A stretch of 64,000 nt of DNA from Thermoplasmata archaeon (GTDB taxonomy: Archaea; Thermoplasmatota; Thermoplasmata; Thermoplasmatales; Thermoplasmataceae), in assembly GCA_021797355.1 (NCBI GenBank), contig JAJZZX010000008.1, positions 1 through 64,000 on the forward strand. Reading direction: 5' to 3'. Position 1 is the first letter of the stretch. Each line of letters starts with the position of its first letter. The translations under genes were made by a program, and so were the position numbers. The notes beneath the pieces were generated by a model. It saw only the letters and a program-made list of their open reading frames with translations, was not told where the DNA came from and ran no database searches. Below, piece after piece: positions 43,361 to 53,308 of this stretch.

Positions 43361-43453
43361 AGTCGCCATTCCCATTTAATGTGAAGTTCTTCCATGCACA
43401 CCAACAATGAAAATTGATTACTAATCCCCAGCGCATTCAATGTTGATTGAAGG

Positions 43454-43954
43454 ATGAGCAGCCCTGATTATTCTCTCGCCACAGCCGGTTCCAGATTGGA
43501 TCTCACAGGAAGCGAGCTTATCCTTGTGATATTGCGCCTTCATAATGCTCTTTGCCAGAAGCCACTAGATTTGACAAGGCTGAACATGCTCGCATTCATG
43601 GCAGAGGGGGAATGTGGCATTAATTCTGACATAAAGTTCGTTAGGACCAAGTATGGGCCCAAGTCAGATTTCATAAGTGGTTTTGTTATGCAGAACAGGG
43701 AGATCTTTCACGTTAGAAAGACAGGCGGGGCTCTGACCAGATTTCCTGATTCTGACCTAAGAATCAAGGTTAGCCTGACAGAATCCGGCAGCAGCTTTTC
43801 ATCAAGAGTGATAAACTTCCTTACTGTTGGGAAGCTCAGATCGTTATCCCATGTAATATCAAAGTGGGGCGACGATTCCCCAAAGGATCTTCTCACTTAC
43901 ATCTGTGTTTTCTATGACGGTTTCTGCCCTGAAGCCATAGTGGACCAGCGATGA
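43454..43954 (+). CDS. Hypothetical protein, weak SocA/DUF4065 resemblance
   Basis: 166 residues, not confidently recognised. LNMLAFMAEGECGINSDIKF followed by TKYGPKSDFISGFVMQN recalls the helical SocA/DUF4065 family, where an [A/K]YGP motif follows a helix; the rest does not obviously match. No membrane helix. An alternative is a winged-helix protein. It sits alone upstream of the lipA operon. Confidence 0.4.
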   Translation: MSSPDYSLATAGSRLDLTGSELILVILRLHNALCQKPLDLTRLNMLAFMAEGECGINSDIKFVRTKYGPKSDFISGFVMQNREIFHVRKTGGALTRFPDSDLRIKVSLTESGSSFSSRVINFLTVGKLRSLSHVISKWGDDSPKDLLTYICVFYDGFCPEAIVDQR

Positions 43955-44048
43955 TATGCTTCCATAGAGGGGCTTCACCATTAATTTCATGTATTTAGCA
44001 GTGCTGTTGAGCTATGGATTCATTTTCGGTATTTTTTGAACGATATCT

Positions 44049-44933
44049 ATGAATATAATCTTTACATCTTGGAGTGTGAGACCGGAATATGTCAAGGTCA
44101 ATATCCCCTCTGGAGAAAACTACCTGAGGATCAGGCGCGATATTCACAATCTTACCCTGCATACAGTCTGTGAGGAGGCTAGGTGCCCCAATATCGCAGA
44201 GTGCTGGGATTCAGGCACAGCTACCTTCATGATAATGGGAAGCAACTGTTCCCGGGGATGCAGATTTTGTGCTGTCACTCACGGGCATATGCAGCCGCTT
44301 GACCCCCTGGAGCCCGAAAAGGTAAGCGAGGCTGCGAGAAGCATGGGCCTATCTTATGTGGTGATAACTTCCGTTGACAGGGACGATCTGCCGGATCAGG
44401 GTGCAGAACATTTTGCCAGGGTTATAATGAGAGTTAAGAAAGATGTTGAGAACGTCGAAGTTCTTATACCCGACTTCAGGGGCAGGCTAGACCTCTTGAG
44501 GAAAATCATTGAGGCAGAGCCTTCGGTAATTGCTCACAATGTTGAGACCGTTAGGCGATTGACTCCTTCTGTACGTGACCCCAGGGCGGGATACGACCAG
44601 TCTCTGGGAGTGCTAAAATTCATAAAGAGGGAAAAGCCAAAACAGATGACGAAATCATCAATTATGGTGGGGCTAGGAGAGAAGGATTCCGAGGTTGTTG
44701 AGACTCTTGGTGATCTGAGGGATGCAGGAGTTGACATTGTCACAATAGGCCAGTACCTGAGGCCTACCAAGATGCAGCTTGAGGTTGTGGAATATTCGCC
44801 CATTGAAAGATTCCGGCAGATGGAGGAGATCGCTTATTCGATGGGTTTCTCGTTTGTTGCTTCAGGGCCGCTTGTCAGGACTTCCTACAAGGCAGCTGAA
44901 GCCTGGACCAGGAGGAGATTGAAAAATGACTGA
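44049..44933 (+). CDS. lipA: Lipoyl synthase LipA
   Basis: 294 residues. The auxiliary cluster motif CEEARCPNIAECW and the radical-SAM motif CSRGCRFC are complete, with a conserved SSIMVGLGE and a late RTSYKA tail. It inserts two sulfurs into octanoyl groups on lipoyl domains. First gene of an operon with the four subunits of a 2-oxoacid dehydrogenase and lipB; it overlaps the next gene by eight bases. Confidence 0.95.
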   Translation: MNIIFTSWSVRPEYVKVNIPSGENYLRIRRDIHNLTLHTVCEEARCPNIAECWDSGTATFMIMGSNCSRGCRFCAVTHGHMQPLDPLEPEKVSEAARSMGLSYVVITSVDRDDLPDQGAEHFARVIMRVKKDVENVEVLIPDFRGRLDLLRKIIEAEPSVIAHNVETVRRLTPSVRDPRAGYDQSLGVLKFIKREKPKQMTKSSIMVGLGEKDSEVVETLGDLRDAGVDIVTIGQYLRPTKMQLEVVEYSPIERFRQMEEIAYSMGFSFVASGPLVRTSYKAAEAWTRRRLKND

Positions 44934-45939
44934 GATTGTAAATGAACAGATGGAAAAGGAAAAGCATATTAGGGGACTTGGGGCAATGATCCTTTCAAGA
45001 ACCCTTGACAAGAAGATTATAACAGCACAGAGGCAGGGAAGGGTTGGCTTCTATACCCCAACAATGGGGCAGGAGGCTGCCCAGGTTGGCCTCTCAATGG
45101 CTCTAGACAAGGATGACCTCATCTATGAATATTACAGGGATGTCCCCATGATGCTGCATCGCGGCGTTCCGATTGAGATCATCCTGAATCAGGTTTTCGG
45201 CAACAGGGACGATCTTGCAAAGGGCCGCCAGATGCCAAGCCACCTCGTTGCCAGGGATTACAATTTTATGTCAGTCCCCAGCCCTGTTGCGACAAATCTC
45301 CCTCTTGCCGTTGGAACTGCCTATGCCAAGGTTTACAGGAAAGAGAAAGGAATAGTCGTCGCAAGTTTTGGCGACGGATCAACCTCCACTCCTGATTTCC
45401 ACGCCGCCATGAACATGGCTGCAGTATTTAACCTCCCCATACTCTTCTTCTGCGAGAACAATGGATGGGCGATATCAACTCCTGTGGAGAAACAAACGAA
45501 GACCGAGATATGGAAGAAAGCAGATGCTTACGGAATGGTCGGTATGAAGGCTGACGGAAACAACCTCGTAGAAATGTACAAGACCGCACAGCAGGCTGTG
45601 GAGCATGTCAGGTCTGGAAAGGGCCCTGTACTGTTGGAGGCAAGATGTTACAGAATGGGACCCCATTCAACATCAGACGATCCAACAAAGTATCAGACAG
45701 ACATAGTTCTTGACGGCTCCGAGAAAGATCCAATAGTTGTATCCCAGAATGCCCTGAAGGCAATTGGGCTGGTGAACGACCAGCTTATAGAGAAAGTAAG
45801 GGCTGAATCGCAGAGGATTGTAAACGAGAAGTTTGACCAGCAGGAAAAAATTCCTCCGCCGGACCCAGAAACAATTTTCCAGGACGTGTACGCAAAGGAA
45901 ACTTGGATACTGAGAGAAGAGCGGGAGGAGATATTATGA
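44926..45939 (+). CDS. 2-oxoacid dehydrogenase E1 alpha subunit
   Basis: 337 residues. The thiamine pyrophosphate motif is GDGSTSTPDFHAAMNMAAVF ending in ENN. RQMPSHLVARDYNF and RMGPHSTSDDPTKY match the branched-chain or acetoin-type E1 alpha. It decarboxylates a 2-oxoacid; pyruvate, branched-chain acids and acetoin cannot be told apart reliably. The stop overlaps the E1 beta start (ATGA). Confidence 0.92.
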   Translation: MTEIVNEQMEKEKHIRGLGAMILSRTLDKKIITAQRQGRVGFYTPTMGQEAAQVGLSMALDKDDLIYEYYRDVPMMLHRGVPIEIILNQVFGNRDDLAKGRQMPSHLVARDYNFMSVPSPVATNLPLAVGTAYAKVYRKEKGIVVASFGDGSTSTPDFHAAMNMAAVFNLPILFFCENNGWAISTPVEKQTKTEIWKKADAYGMVGMKADGNNLVEMYKTAQQAVEHVRSGKGPVLLEARCYRMGPHSTSDDPTKYQTDIVLDGSEKDPIVVSQNALKAIGLVNDQLIEKVRAESQRIVNEKFDQQEKIPPPDPETIFQDVYAKETWILREEREEIL

Positions 45940-46904
45940 GCAACATGAACATGGTTCAGGCACTCAACAGTACTCTTGACATGAAGATGTCCAAGGACGA
46001 TTCCATAATACTCCTTGGGGAGGATATTGGGAAGGATGGGGGCGTCTTCAGGGTCACTGATGGATTGCAGGCAAAATTCGGCCCTGAGAGGGTTATAGAC
46101 ACGCCCCTGGTTGAACTTGGAATTGTTGGAATGGCAATCGGTATGGCCGTTTATGGTATGAAGCCTGTTCCGGAAATACAGTTCCAGGACTTCATATACA
46201 CTGCAATGGACCAGATAATAAACCAGATGGCCAAGATACGCTACAGGACTGGAGGAAAAATAACTGTTCCGCTCGTGCTCCGGACTCCATATGGAGGCGG
46301 TATCAGAGGCGGGCTTTACCATTCACAGAGCGGCGAATCATATTTCGTGCATACTGCTGGACTAACCGTCGTCACGCCGTCTAACCCTTATGATGCCCGC
46401 GGACTGCTTTCCGCTTCTTTGGAACTTGGCGATCCAGTCATATTCCTTGAACCGAAGAGGCTCTACAGGGCACAAAAGATGGAGGTCCCGGATAACGACT
46501 ACAAGGTGGAAATAGGCAAGGCCAACCTTGTCCATCAGGGAGATTCAGTCACCATAGTGACCTACGGGTCCATGGTTCCTACAGTGGCTTCTGCTGTTGA
46601 GAAGAACGGGGTTGATGCTGATGTTCTTGACCTCAGGACACTAAGCCCGGTTGATATAGATGCAATATCTGCATCGGTCAAGAAGACTGGCAGGGTAGTC
46701 ATTGTACATGAAGCCCCCAGGACACTTGGCATGGGAGCAGAGTTATCTGCAATGATATCTGAGAGGATGATTGAGTATCTCTATGCACCAATCTTAAGGG
46801 TAACAGGCCCTGATACCCCTTTTCCATACAGGCTTGAGGAATATTACCTGCCAAATGAGAAAAGGATAATGGCTGCAGTCAATAGGGTTCTGGAATTCAG
46901 GTGA
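45936..46904 (+). CDS. 2-oxoacid dehydrogenase E1 beta subunit
   Basis: 322 residues from the ATG that overlaps the E1 alpha stop (the frame is open upstream but that region is E1 alpha coding). Conserved LLGEDIGKDGGVFRVTDGL, a Q-FQDFIYTAMDQIIN segment, PYGGGIRGGLYHSQSGE and the C-terminal PDTPFPYRLEEYYLP. It completes the heterotetrameric E1. Confidence 0.93.
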   Translation: MSNMNMVQALNSTLDMKMSKDDSIILLGEDIGKDGGVFRVTDGLQAKFGPERVIDTPLVELGIVGMAIGMAVYGMKPVPEIQFQDFIYTAMDQIINQMAKIRYRTGGKITVPLVLRTPYGGGIRGGLYHSQSGESYFVHTAGLTVVTPSNPYDARGLLSASLELGDPVIFLEPKRLYRAQKMEVPDNDYKVEIGKANLVHQGDSVTIVTYGSMVPTVASAVEKNGVDADVLDLRTLSPVDIDAISASVKKTGRVVIVHEAPRTLGMGAELSAMISERMIEYLYAPILRVTGPDTPFPYRLEEYYLPNEKRIMAAVNRVLEFR

Positions 46905-48136
46905 GAACAATGTATATTTTCAAGCTTCCTGACATTGGAGAGGGCGTCTCTGAAGGCGAGATCGTGAAGTGGAACGTCAAGGAGGGGGATCATGTTTCCA
47001 GGGACCAGGAGATGGTGGAGGTCATGACTGACAAGGTCACCGTAAAGATACCATCCCCAGTTGAGGGAAAGGTTTCCAAGATTCTTTTCCCTGAAGGCCA
47101 GGTAGTAAGAGTAGGATCTGAAATGATCATGATTGATACTGGGGAATCTTCTGAACCCTCCAGCCAAGCTGCCGCTCCTGCAAGCGCTCACGCTGTTGCC
47201 ACAAGCAGTGCCAATGTTCCTTCTGCGGCTCATCCGAAGGCAGAGGGTGGGAGAATTCTGGCGTCCCCAGCGGTCAGGAGGATAGCAAGGGAGAAAGGCA
47301 TAGATCTATCCACCATCACAGGTTCTGCTCAGAACGGAAGGATAACACTTGACGATCTTGAGAGATCCATAGAGACTGCAACAGAGGCAAAAGAAAGCGC
47401 GCATGAGCAGAAGGAAGAGAAGGCAGTCCCCTCTCCCAGGCCAGATCATGAAATGCCTGCAACACAGGACGAGGTTCTTGAGCCACGTGGTCTCAGAAGG
47501 CTGATATTTGAGAAGATGACGAAATCCAAGCAGATAATTCCACACTTTACTGTTGTTGAGGAGGTTGATGTCACAAGGATTTCAAGCATAATTTCACAGC
47601 TTTCTGCAATGGGGACAAAACTTACCTACACCACTTTCTTCATAAAGGCTTCAACTGTTGTACTCAAGGAATTCCCATACCTCAATGCAATATACAATGA
47701 AACATCACACAACTACACGCTGAGGAAAGCCTACAATATAGGTATGGCAGTAGACACTCCAAACGGGCTCACAGTGCCTGTAATAATGAATGCTGACATG
47801 AAGAGCCTAGTGCAGATTGCAGCTGAGGTCACTGATCTGGCCTCAAGGGCAAGGAGTAGTGACCTAAAGCTTTCAGAGGTCCAGAACTCCACTTTCACAG
47901 TAACAAACATTGGAAGCATAGGCGGGTTGATATCAACGCCCATAATCAACTACCCTGAAGTGGCAATCTTAGGGGTACATAGGACAAGGAAGGTGTCTGA
48001 TGCCAGTGGAAACAGGGAAATGACTTATATCTCACTTTCCTGCGATCACCGGCTAATTGATGGTGCCATGGCCACAAGGTTCCTTGTAAGGCTCAAGGAG
48101 ATACTTGAAAGGCCAGAGTATTTCCTGGTCAGGTGA
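46901..48136 (+). CDS. 2-oxoacid dehydrogenase E2, lipoyl acyltransferase
   Basis: 411 residues. An N-terminal lipoyl domain has the lipoylated lysine in EVMTDKVTVKIPSP (Lys45 from the GTG start), followed by a Pro/Ala/Ser linker, a peripheral subunit-binding domain (ILASPAVRRIAREKGIDLST) and the catalytic core ending with SCDHRLIDGAMATRFL (His-x3-Asp-Gly). GTG at 46901 overlaps the previous stop; ATG at 46910 is an alternative. Confidence 0.94.
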   Translation: MRTMYIFKLPDIGEGVSEGEIVKWNVKEGDHVSRDQEMVEVMTDKVTVKIPSPVEGKVSKILFPEGQVVRVGSEMIMIDTGESSEPSSQAAAPASAHAVATSSANVPSAAHPKAEGGRILASPAVRRIAREKGIDLSTITGSAQNGRITLDDLERSIETATEAKESAHEQKEEKAVPSPRPDHEMPATQDEVLEPRGLRRLIFEKMTKSKQIIPHFTVVEEVDVTRISSIISQLSAMGTKLTYTTFFIKASTVVLKEFPYLNAIYNETSHNYTLRKAYNIGMAVDTPNGLTVPVIMNADMKSLVQIAAEVTDLASRARSSDLKLSEVQNSTFTVTNIGSIGGLISTPIINYPEVAILGVHRTRKVSDASGNREMTYISLSCDHRLIDGAMATRFLVRLKEILERPEYFLVR

Positions 48137-49461
48137 ATTTAATGGAATTTGACACAATAATCATCGGATCGGGGCCTGGCGGATACGCTGCTGCCATTAG
48201 ACTTGGGCAGAGGAATAGAAAGGTTCTCCTCGTTGAGAAAGACAGGATTGGGGGGGAATGCCTGAACTATGGCTGCATTCCTTCGAAAGCACTCATAGAA
48301 CTATCACATTCTGTTTCCTATTTAAGGGAGATGCCCGGAGTAAAGGCCGACATAAGCATTGATTTGCAGGAATGGCAGAAATGGAAATGGGGCATGATTG
48401 GCCGACTTACAGGAGGTGTGGAGACTCTTTGCAAGTCTTATGGAGTGCGCATTGAGAAAGGTTTTGCCACAATAGTTGACAGCCATACGGTGGAGGTTAA
48501 CTCAGCTAGGTATACCGGTGAGAATCTCATTATCGCCACAGGCTCTGTTCCAGTATCCTTCCAGAATATGAAGGACGTTTACTTCAACAGGGAGATCCTC
48601 GACCTGGACAGGATTCCGGAGAGCCTTGTCATAATAGGCGGTGGCTACATTGGGGTTGAGCTTGGCACCGCTTTTGCGAAGCTGGGATCCGAAGTCACCA
48701 TAATAGAGATGATGGACGGAATCCTTCCAGGCGTGGACAGGGAACTCGTGAGGCCTGTGGAAAGAAGGCTTCGGGACCTTAAGGTCAACATTATTGTCTC
48801 TACGAAAGTTGAATCCGTTGAGAGGCAGGGGAAATACACCATAAGATTGGCTTCCGGCAACTCCATTGAGGCAGAGAATGTCCTGCTGACTGTTGGACGG
48901 AGGCCTAACACTTCAGGTTTCGGCCTAGAGAAGCTTGGACTGGAGATGGATCGCGGTTTCATAAAAACTGATGATAGGAAGAGAACCAGTGTGCCCGGGG
49001 TTTATGCCATTGGCGATGTTTCCGGACAGCCCATGCTTGCACACAAGGCATATTATGATGCTGAGATCGCTGCTGACAATATTTGTGGCATAGACAACAA
49101 GGTTGACTACAGGGCAATGCCCTATGTGATATACTCTGATCCTGAAATTTCTTACACTGGTGATCTGAAGGGCAAGATGGCAAGTTTCCCAGCCGCCGCA
49201 AATGGAAGGTCCCTGACAATGAACAACGCCCTTGGAACATTCCGCATTTATTGCGACGAGAAGGGTAACGTAAATGGGGCAGGCATAACAGCTCCCCATT
49301 CCTCGGAAATGATTTCGGAGCTTTCCCTTGCGGTTGAATCTGGATTGAATGCGATGGATATAGGTTTGACTATTCATCCCCACCCAACGGTTGCCGAAGG
49401 TGTTAAGGAGATGTCTGAGGCTGCATATGGACTTCCACTTCACTTCAAACCTCGCAGCTGA
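48133..49461 (+). CDS. lpdA: Dihydrolipoyl dehydrogenase (E3)
   Basis: 442 residues. FAD motif IIGSGPGGYAAAIR, disulfide GGECLNYGCIPSK, NAD motif VIIGGGYIGVELGTAFA, AIGDVSG, and the catalytic His-Glu pair in HPHPTVAEGVKEMS. It reoxidises the lipoyl arm with NAD. It is within the operon and overlaps lipB by 35 bases if lipB starts at 49427. Confidence 0.94.
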   Translation: MNLMEFDTIIIGSGPGGYAAAIRLGQRNRKVLLVEKDRIGGECLNYGCIPSKALIELSHSVSYLREMPGVKADISIDLQEWQKWKWGMIGRLTGGVETLCKSYGVRIEKGFATIVDSHTVEVNSARYTGENLIIATGSVPVSFQNMKDVYFNREILDLDRIPESLVIIGGGYIGVELGTAFAKLGSEVTIIEMMDGILPGVDRELVRPVERRLRDLKVNIIVSTKVESVERQGKYTIRLASGNSIEAENVLLTVGRRPNTSGFGLEKLGLEMDRGFIKTDDRKRTSVPGVYAIGDVSGQPMLAHKAYYDAEIAADNICGIDNKVDYRAMPYVIYSDPEISYTGDLKGKMASFPAAANGRSLTMNNALGTFRIYCDEKGNVNGAGITAPHSSEMISELSLAVESGLNAMDIGLTIHPHPTVAEGVKEMSEAAYGLPLHFKPRS

Positions 49462-50104
49462 TCTTGGCAGGGTGCCATACCAGCTTAGCCTTGATCTTCA
49501 ACACAGGCTGGTATCATCCGTCAAGGCGGATCAGGTGAAAGGCGTTCTCCTTTTTCTTGATCATGATCCGGTATATACCATTGGCCGGAAAGCCGATCCG
49601 AACAACTATCCTGGGCTAAATCCCGTAAAGACGGAGAGGGGGGGAGATGTTACCTATCACGGCCCTGGGCAGCTTGTGGTCTACCCTGTCCTTCGCATTG
49701 ATACCGGATCCGGAATCGATGTTAGAAGGTATGTGAATACCATTGAAAGAATAGTCATCAACGCCCTCCATAGATTTGGATATTCGGCAACAGTTGGAGA
49801 AGAACCTGGTATCTGGGTGTCGTTTCCGGGCGCAAGTTCAAAGGTTGCATCCATAGGCATGGCAATTGACCATGGAATTTCCTATCATGGGGTTGCAATA
49901 AATATATCTCCGGAAGTGCTGCAGGGATTCGCCCAGATAAGGCCCTGCGGGCTTTCTCCCGCTGTCATGGGGTTTGTGGACATCAGCAGAGGTGATCTTG
50001 TCAAGGCTCTCCTGGATGGTTTTGCTGAAAATTTCGGCAGGTTCCAGTGGAAGTCCAGGGAAGAAATGCTTGAAATAGCGGGACTAGCGAATCAAATTTT
50101 CTAA
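49427..50104 (+). CDS. lipB: Octanoyl (lipoyl) transferase LipB
   Basis: 225 residues from MDFHFTSN; the longer frame to 49391 lies inside E3. LipB features: RGGDVTYHGPGQLVVYPVL, the catalytic Lys in SSKVASIGMAID with ISYHGVAINIS, and the nucleophile Cys in RPCGLSPAVM. It moves octanoyl groups from a carrier to the E2 lipoyl domain. LipB normally uses octanoyl-ACP, which archaea generally lack, so the donor is uncertain. Confidence 0.93.
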   Translation: MDFHFTSNLAADLGRVPYQLSLDLQHRLVSSVKADQVKGVLLFLDHDPVYTIGRKADPNNYPGLNPVKTERGGDVTYHGPGQLVVYPVLRIDTGSGIDVRRYVNTIERIVINALHRFGYSATVGEEPGIWVSFPGASSKVASIGMAIDHGISYHGVAINISPEVLQGFAQIRPCGLSPAVMGFVDISRGDLVKALLDGFAENFGRFQWKSREEMLEIAGLANQIF

Positions 50105-50116
50105 GACGCCATAATT

Positions 50117-50650
50117 TCAGGAAGACAGCCTGATATCCCAAATCCTCTCCTCTATGCCTAGCCTCTTGTTTGAAGCCAGGGCCAGCATGAAGAGGAGAGA
50201 CGATACCCGGTTGAGGTACGTTAAAACCGGGGTTTCAATCTGCAGCTCCCTGGTTACGGATACAGCATATCGCTCGAGGCGCCTTGCAACCGTCCTTGCC
50301 ACATGAAGGGATGTGGATTCTGGCGAACCATCAGGAACAACAAAGAGCCTTATCTTCCCAATTTCAGACTTGTATGCCCTGACTCTTTCCTCCAGCCATT
50401 CAGTCCTCTCCTTGCCTATTGTGCGGCGTTTTCCTGATGCTGAAACATGCTCTCCCAGAGTGAAGAGATCAACCTGTATCTGCCTCAGATCAGCCCTGAT
50501 ATCATCCCACCTGGAGATTACCGAAGCGTGGCCAATGAATGAAATTGTTTCGTCCAGTGTACCCTCAAGATTCACAAGTGCTGAGCCTTTGCTAACTCTT
50601 TCCCTGAGGCCCGTGTCAGTTTCGCCTGAATCTCCCCGACGAGTGAACAT
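50117..50650 (-). CDS. PduO-type cob(I)alamin adenosyltransferase
   Basis: 177 residues. The N-terminal MFTRRGDSGETDTGL and VSKGSALVNLEGTLDE, then RTVARRLERYA and TYLNRVSSLLF, are the conserved ATP and corrinoid segments of the PduO/MMAB family. It makes adenosylcobalamin, the cofactor of methylmalonyl-CoA mutase and of ribonucleotide reductase II. No mutase is seen in the window. Convergent with lipB. Confidence 0.9.
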   Translation of the reverse strand: MFTRRGDSGETDTGLRERVSKGSALVNLEGTLDETISFIGHASVISRWDDIRADLRQIQVDLFTLGEHVSASGKRRTIGKERTEWLEERVRAYKSEIGKIRLFVVPDGSPESTSLHVARTVARRLERYAVSVTRELQIETPVLTYLNRVSSLLFMLALASNKRLGIEERIWDIRLSS

Positions 50651-50821
50651 GCGCTTCCATTGAAGATGAGGATTAAACCTTTCCTTAAGGCGAACTTCTT
50701 GGGATCAAATAACTTATAAAGAGAATAAATATAGTATGTTACTCTAAATATTTCCTATTTTGCAATATATTGTATTTAGGTAACCATAAAGATCGATCCT
50801 GCAATCCTTCCATGAAATCTC

Positions 50822-52300
50822 ATGGCTGAACGAGATGGCAGTAGTGATATACTTCTGGCCCTTGACCAGGCCAGGACGGGGAAATTCCATATCAAGACAC
50901 TGTTCACGGCGGGCATGGGGTTCTTCTCTGATGCCTATGACCTGTTCGTTACCTCCACTGCCTTACCAATCATTGTTGCAGTTTTCGGAATAACATCAGG
51001 GCATAACATATTCGGAACTGGGACAATTGGGCCCCTATCAGCAGTATCAGTAGAGACTGGCTTGATAGGATCGATGGCACTGTTTGGAGCATTTCTGGGC
51101 GCACTTGTCTTCGGGAGAATAGCTGATCTGAAGGGACGGCGCTACATATACGGCCTGGAAATGAGCATACTTGTCGTCTTTGCCCTGGTTTCAGCCCTGT
51201 CGACCAGCATCCTTATGCTCATAATTTCCAGGTTCATACTTGGGGTTGGAGTCGGCGGAGACTATCCCGTCAGTTCAACAATAATGAGCGAATTTTCAAA
51301 TGTCAGGAACAGGGGGAAGATGGTGCTTTCCGTATTTGCAATGCAGGGATTCGGCTTGCTTTTCGGGTCTCTTGTCGGGCTTGTTGCAATACACTTCCTG
51401 CCGCTGGATTATGCATGGAGGTTCATGCTCGGATTCGGTGCTGTTCCCGCCGCTTCTGTGATATATCTTAGGAGAAGGATCAAAGAGAGCCCGAGATATT
51501 CGCTTGAAGCTGGTGATGCAAGAAAGGCGGCACAGGCTGTCGAGGCTGCAACAGGAAAGCAGGTAAAGGTATCCTATGATGTTGTGGACACCAGAAAGAT
51601 ACCGACCTCCTTTATCATACGAAGATATTGGTTTATATTGCTGGGGACAGCCGGATCATGGTTCCTCTTTGACATGGCATTTTACGGCACATCAATAAAT
51701 AGTGGGCAGATTCTAAGCGAGATAGGCTATGGGGCCGTGGCAGGAAACCTCAGGGCAACCATTTTTAACATTGCAACGGGAAACGCAATTCTCGCTGGAA
51801 TATTTGCCGTCCCGGGATACTGGATTGCCGTCGGCCTTGTTGATCGTGTTGGAAGAAAGAGGCTTCAGTGGATGGGCTTTACTGCCATAGCCATAATTTA
51901 CTTCATATTTGCACTGAAATATGTTTACATAACAAGAGACCTCACAATGTTTGTAGCACTTTACGGAATGTCATACCTTTTTGGAAATATTGGTCCAAAC
52001 TCCACAACTTTCCTGCTGCCCACAGAGCTATTTCCCACCGAGTTCAGGACAACCGGGCATGGAATATCCGCATCATCAGGGAAGCTTGGGGCTGGTATCT
52101 TCACCTTCCTCATTCCTGTGATCGAGGCTCTATACGGCCTGCAAACTGTCCTTGGCACACTCGCAATTATAGCTGCCCTGGGTGCAGTCCTTACCGTCAT
52201 TACAATAAGCGAGACCAAGAACCGCAGCCTGGAGCAAACTTCACAGGCCCCTCTCATAAGGGATGAGAAGATCAATCCTGGATCAAAGCTATGGCCTTGA
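50822..52300 (+). CDS. MFS transporter, PHS-like
   Basis: 492 residues, 12 helices. LFTAGMGFFSDAYDLFVTST, FGRIADLKGRRYIYGLE, VGVGGDYPVSSTIMSEFSN and PTELFPTEFRTTGHGISA. The same subfamily as the carrier at 39191-40687, with more of the GGDYPVS signature of phosphate:proton symporters. The substrate is unproven. Confidence 0.86.
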   Translation: MAERDGSSDILLALDQARTGKFHIKTLFTAGMGFFSDAYDLFVTSTALPIIVAVFGITSGHNIFGTGTIGPLSAVSVETGLIGSMALFGAFLGALVFGRIADLKGRRYIYGLEMSILVVFALVSALSTSILMLIISRFILGVGVGGDYPVSSTIMSEFSNVRNRGKMVLSVFAMQGFGLLFGSLVGLVAIHFLPLDYAWRFMLGFGAVPAASVIYLRRRIKESPRYSLEAGDARKAAQAVEAATGKQVKVSYDVVDTRKIPTSFIIRRYWFILLGTAGSWFLFDMAFYGTSINSGQILSEIGYGAVAGNLRATIFNIATGNAILAGIFAVPGYWIAVGLVDRVGRKRLQWMGFTAIAIIYFIFALKYVYITRDLTMFVALYGMSYLFGNIGPNSTTFLLPTELFPTEFRTTGHGISASSGKLGAGIFTFLIPVIEALYGLQTVLGTLAIIAALGAVLTVITISETKNRSLEQTSQAPLIRDEKINPGSKLWP

Positions 52301-52336
52301 ATGAAGCTCCGGTGCGGGCGTTTCAAAGTTTGTCCT

Positions 52337-53308
52337 TCAGTTCATTGATCGGTTCTGGCCGTAGATCCTTAGAACAGCTTCCAGATCACGGTATGCCAGC
52401 TCCGGATCGTACGGAACCTGGGTGTCCTGGGCCACAGAATCGAGGAACTGATCAAACTCAGCCTGGAACACATCATATGGTTGCACGTTCAACTTTTTCC
52501 CATTGAGTACAAGATCGCCAAAGGCCGTCTTCCTCTGGGAATTTTGGAAGTCTTCCCTGGATCGGCTGGAAATATCCTCGTAAAGCGATCCGTCTGACCC
52601 AATGACCTCCAATCCAGGCAAAATTGGGGGGTTCCTGTATGACCAGCTGTAATAAAACAGCCCGGTTGCGCCTCTGCTGAATGTGAAGACTGCCGAGGTT
52701 GTGTCTTCTCCACTGAGAGATGACCCTCCATGTACTGACCGTGCCCAGAGGTCCACATATGGGCCTCCAATATTCAGCATTGTGTCTATGTAGTGTATGC
52801 CACCGTCTATGAGTGCCCCTCCCCCCATTGATGCAGCTTCGGTTCGCCACCCCTCCTTTGAGTAGAGTCTCTGATCCCTGATTATGATTGTATGAATCTT
52901 CCCCAGGCTACCGCTCTTGACAATACGCATTGCCTCCCTCACCGAAGGATCAAAGAAATACTGTTCCAGGACCATGAATTTTACTCCATTCCTCCTTGAG
53001 GTCTCTATCATATCCCTTGCCTCCCCTAGGGTCGTTGAAATCGGCTTTTCGATTGTTACGTGCTTCCCGCGCCGCATGGCCGCAGTTGCCATTTCAAAGT
53101 GGAGATTATGGGGCACAGCAAGATCTATGATTTCAGCCCTGGAATTAAGTGCATCTTCATAGGAATCATAAACATGCGCAACATCAAAGGATTCCAAAGT
53201 TTTTCTCCTGACCTCTGGATCACGCTCCACAATTCCGATGTCTGCATTCCGTATTGATCTGAGGTGTACCTGCCCGAATCCCTTGCAGCCCACAACCACT
53301 ATTTCCAT
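52337..53308 (-). CDS. Gfo/Idh/MocA-family oxidoreductase
   Basis: 323 residues from ATG (MEIVVVGCKGFGQVH); an upstream in-frame ATG at 53323 exists. N-terminal Rossmann fold (VVVGCKGFGQVHLRSI), EKPIS with the catalytic lysine (VTIEKPISTTLGEA), and GGGALIDGGIHYIDTMLNIG with the histidine region. It oxidises or reduces a sugar or inositol derivative with NAD(P). There is no sugar-pathway neighbour except the MFS carrier, which is convergent. Confidence 0.86.
   Translation of the reverse strand: MEIVVVGCKGFGQVHLRSIRNADIGIVERDPEVRRKTLESFDVAHVYDSYEDALNSRAEIIDLAVPHNLHFEMATAAMRRGKHVTIEKPISTTLGEARDMIETSRRNGVKFMVLEQYFFDPSVREAMRIVKSGSLGKIHTIIIRDQRLYSKEGWRTEAASMGGGALIDGGIHYIDTMLNIGGPYVDLWARSVHGGSSLSGEDTTSAVFTFSRGATGLFYYSWSYRNPPILPGLEVIGSDGSLYEDISSRSREDFQNSQRKTAFGDLVLNGKKLNVQPYDVFQAEFDQFLDSVAQDTQVPYDPELAYRDLEAVLRIYGQNRSMN

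Noticed and set aside
50117-50650. Evidence for a complete methylmalonyl-CoA pathway
   Set aside because: Only the adenosyltransferase is present; mutase and epimerase genes are not in the window.
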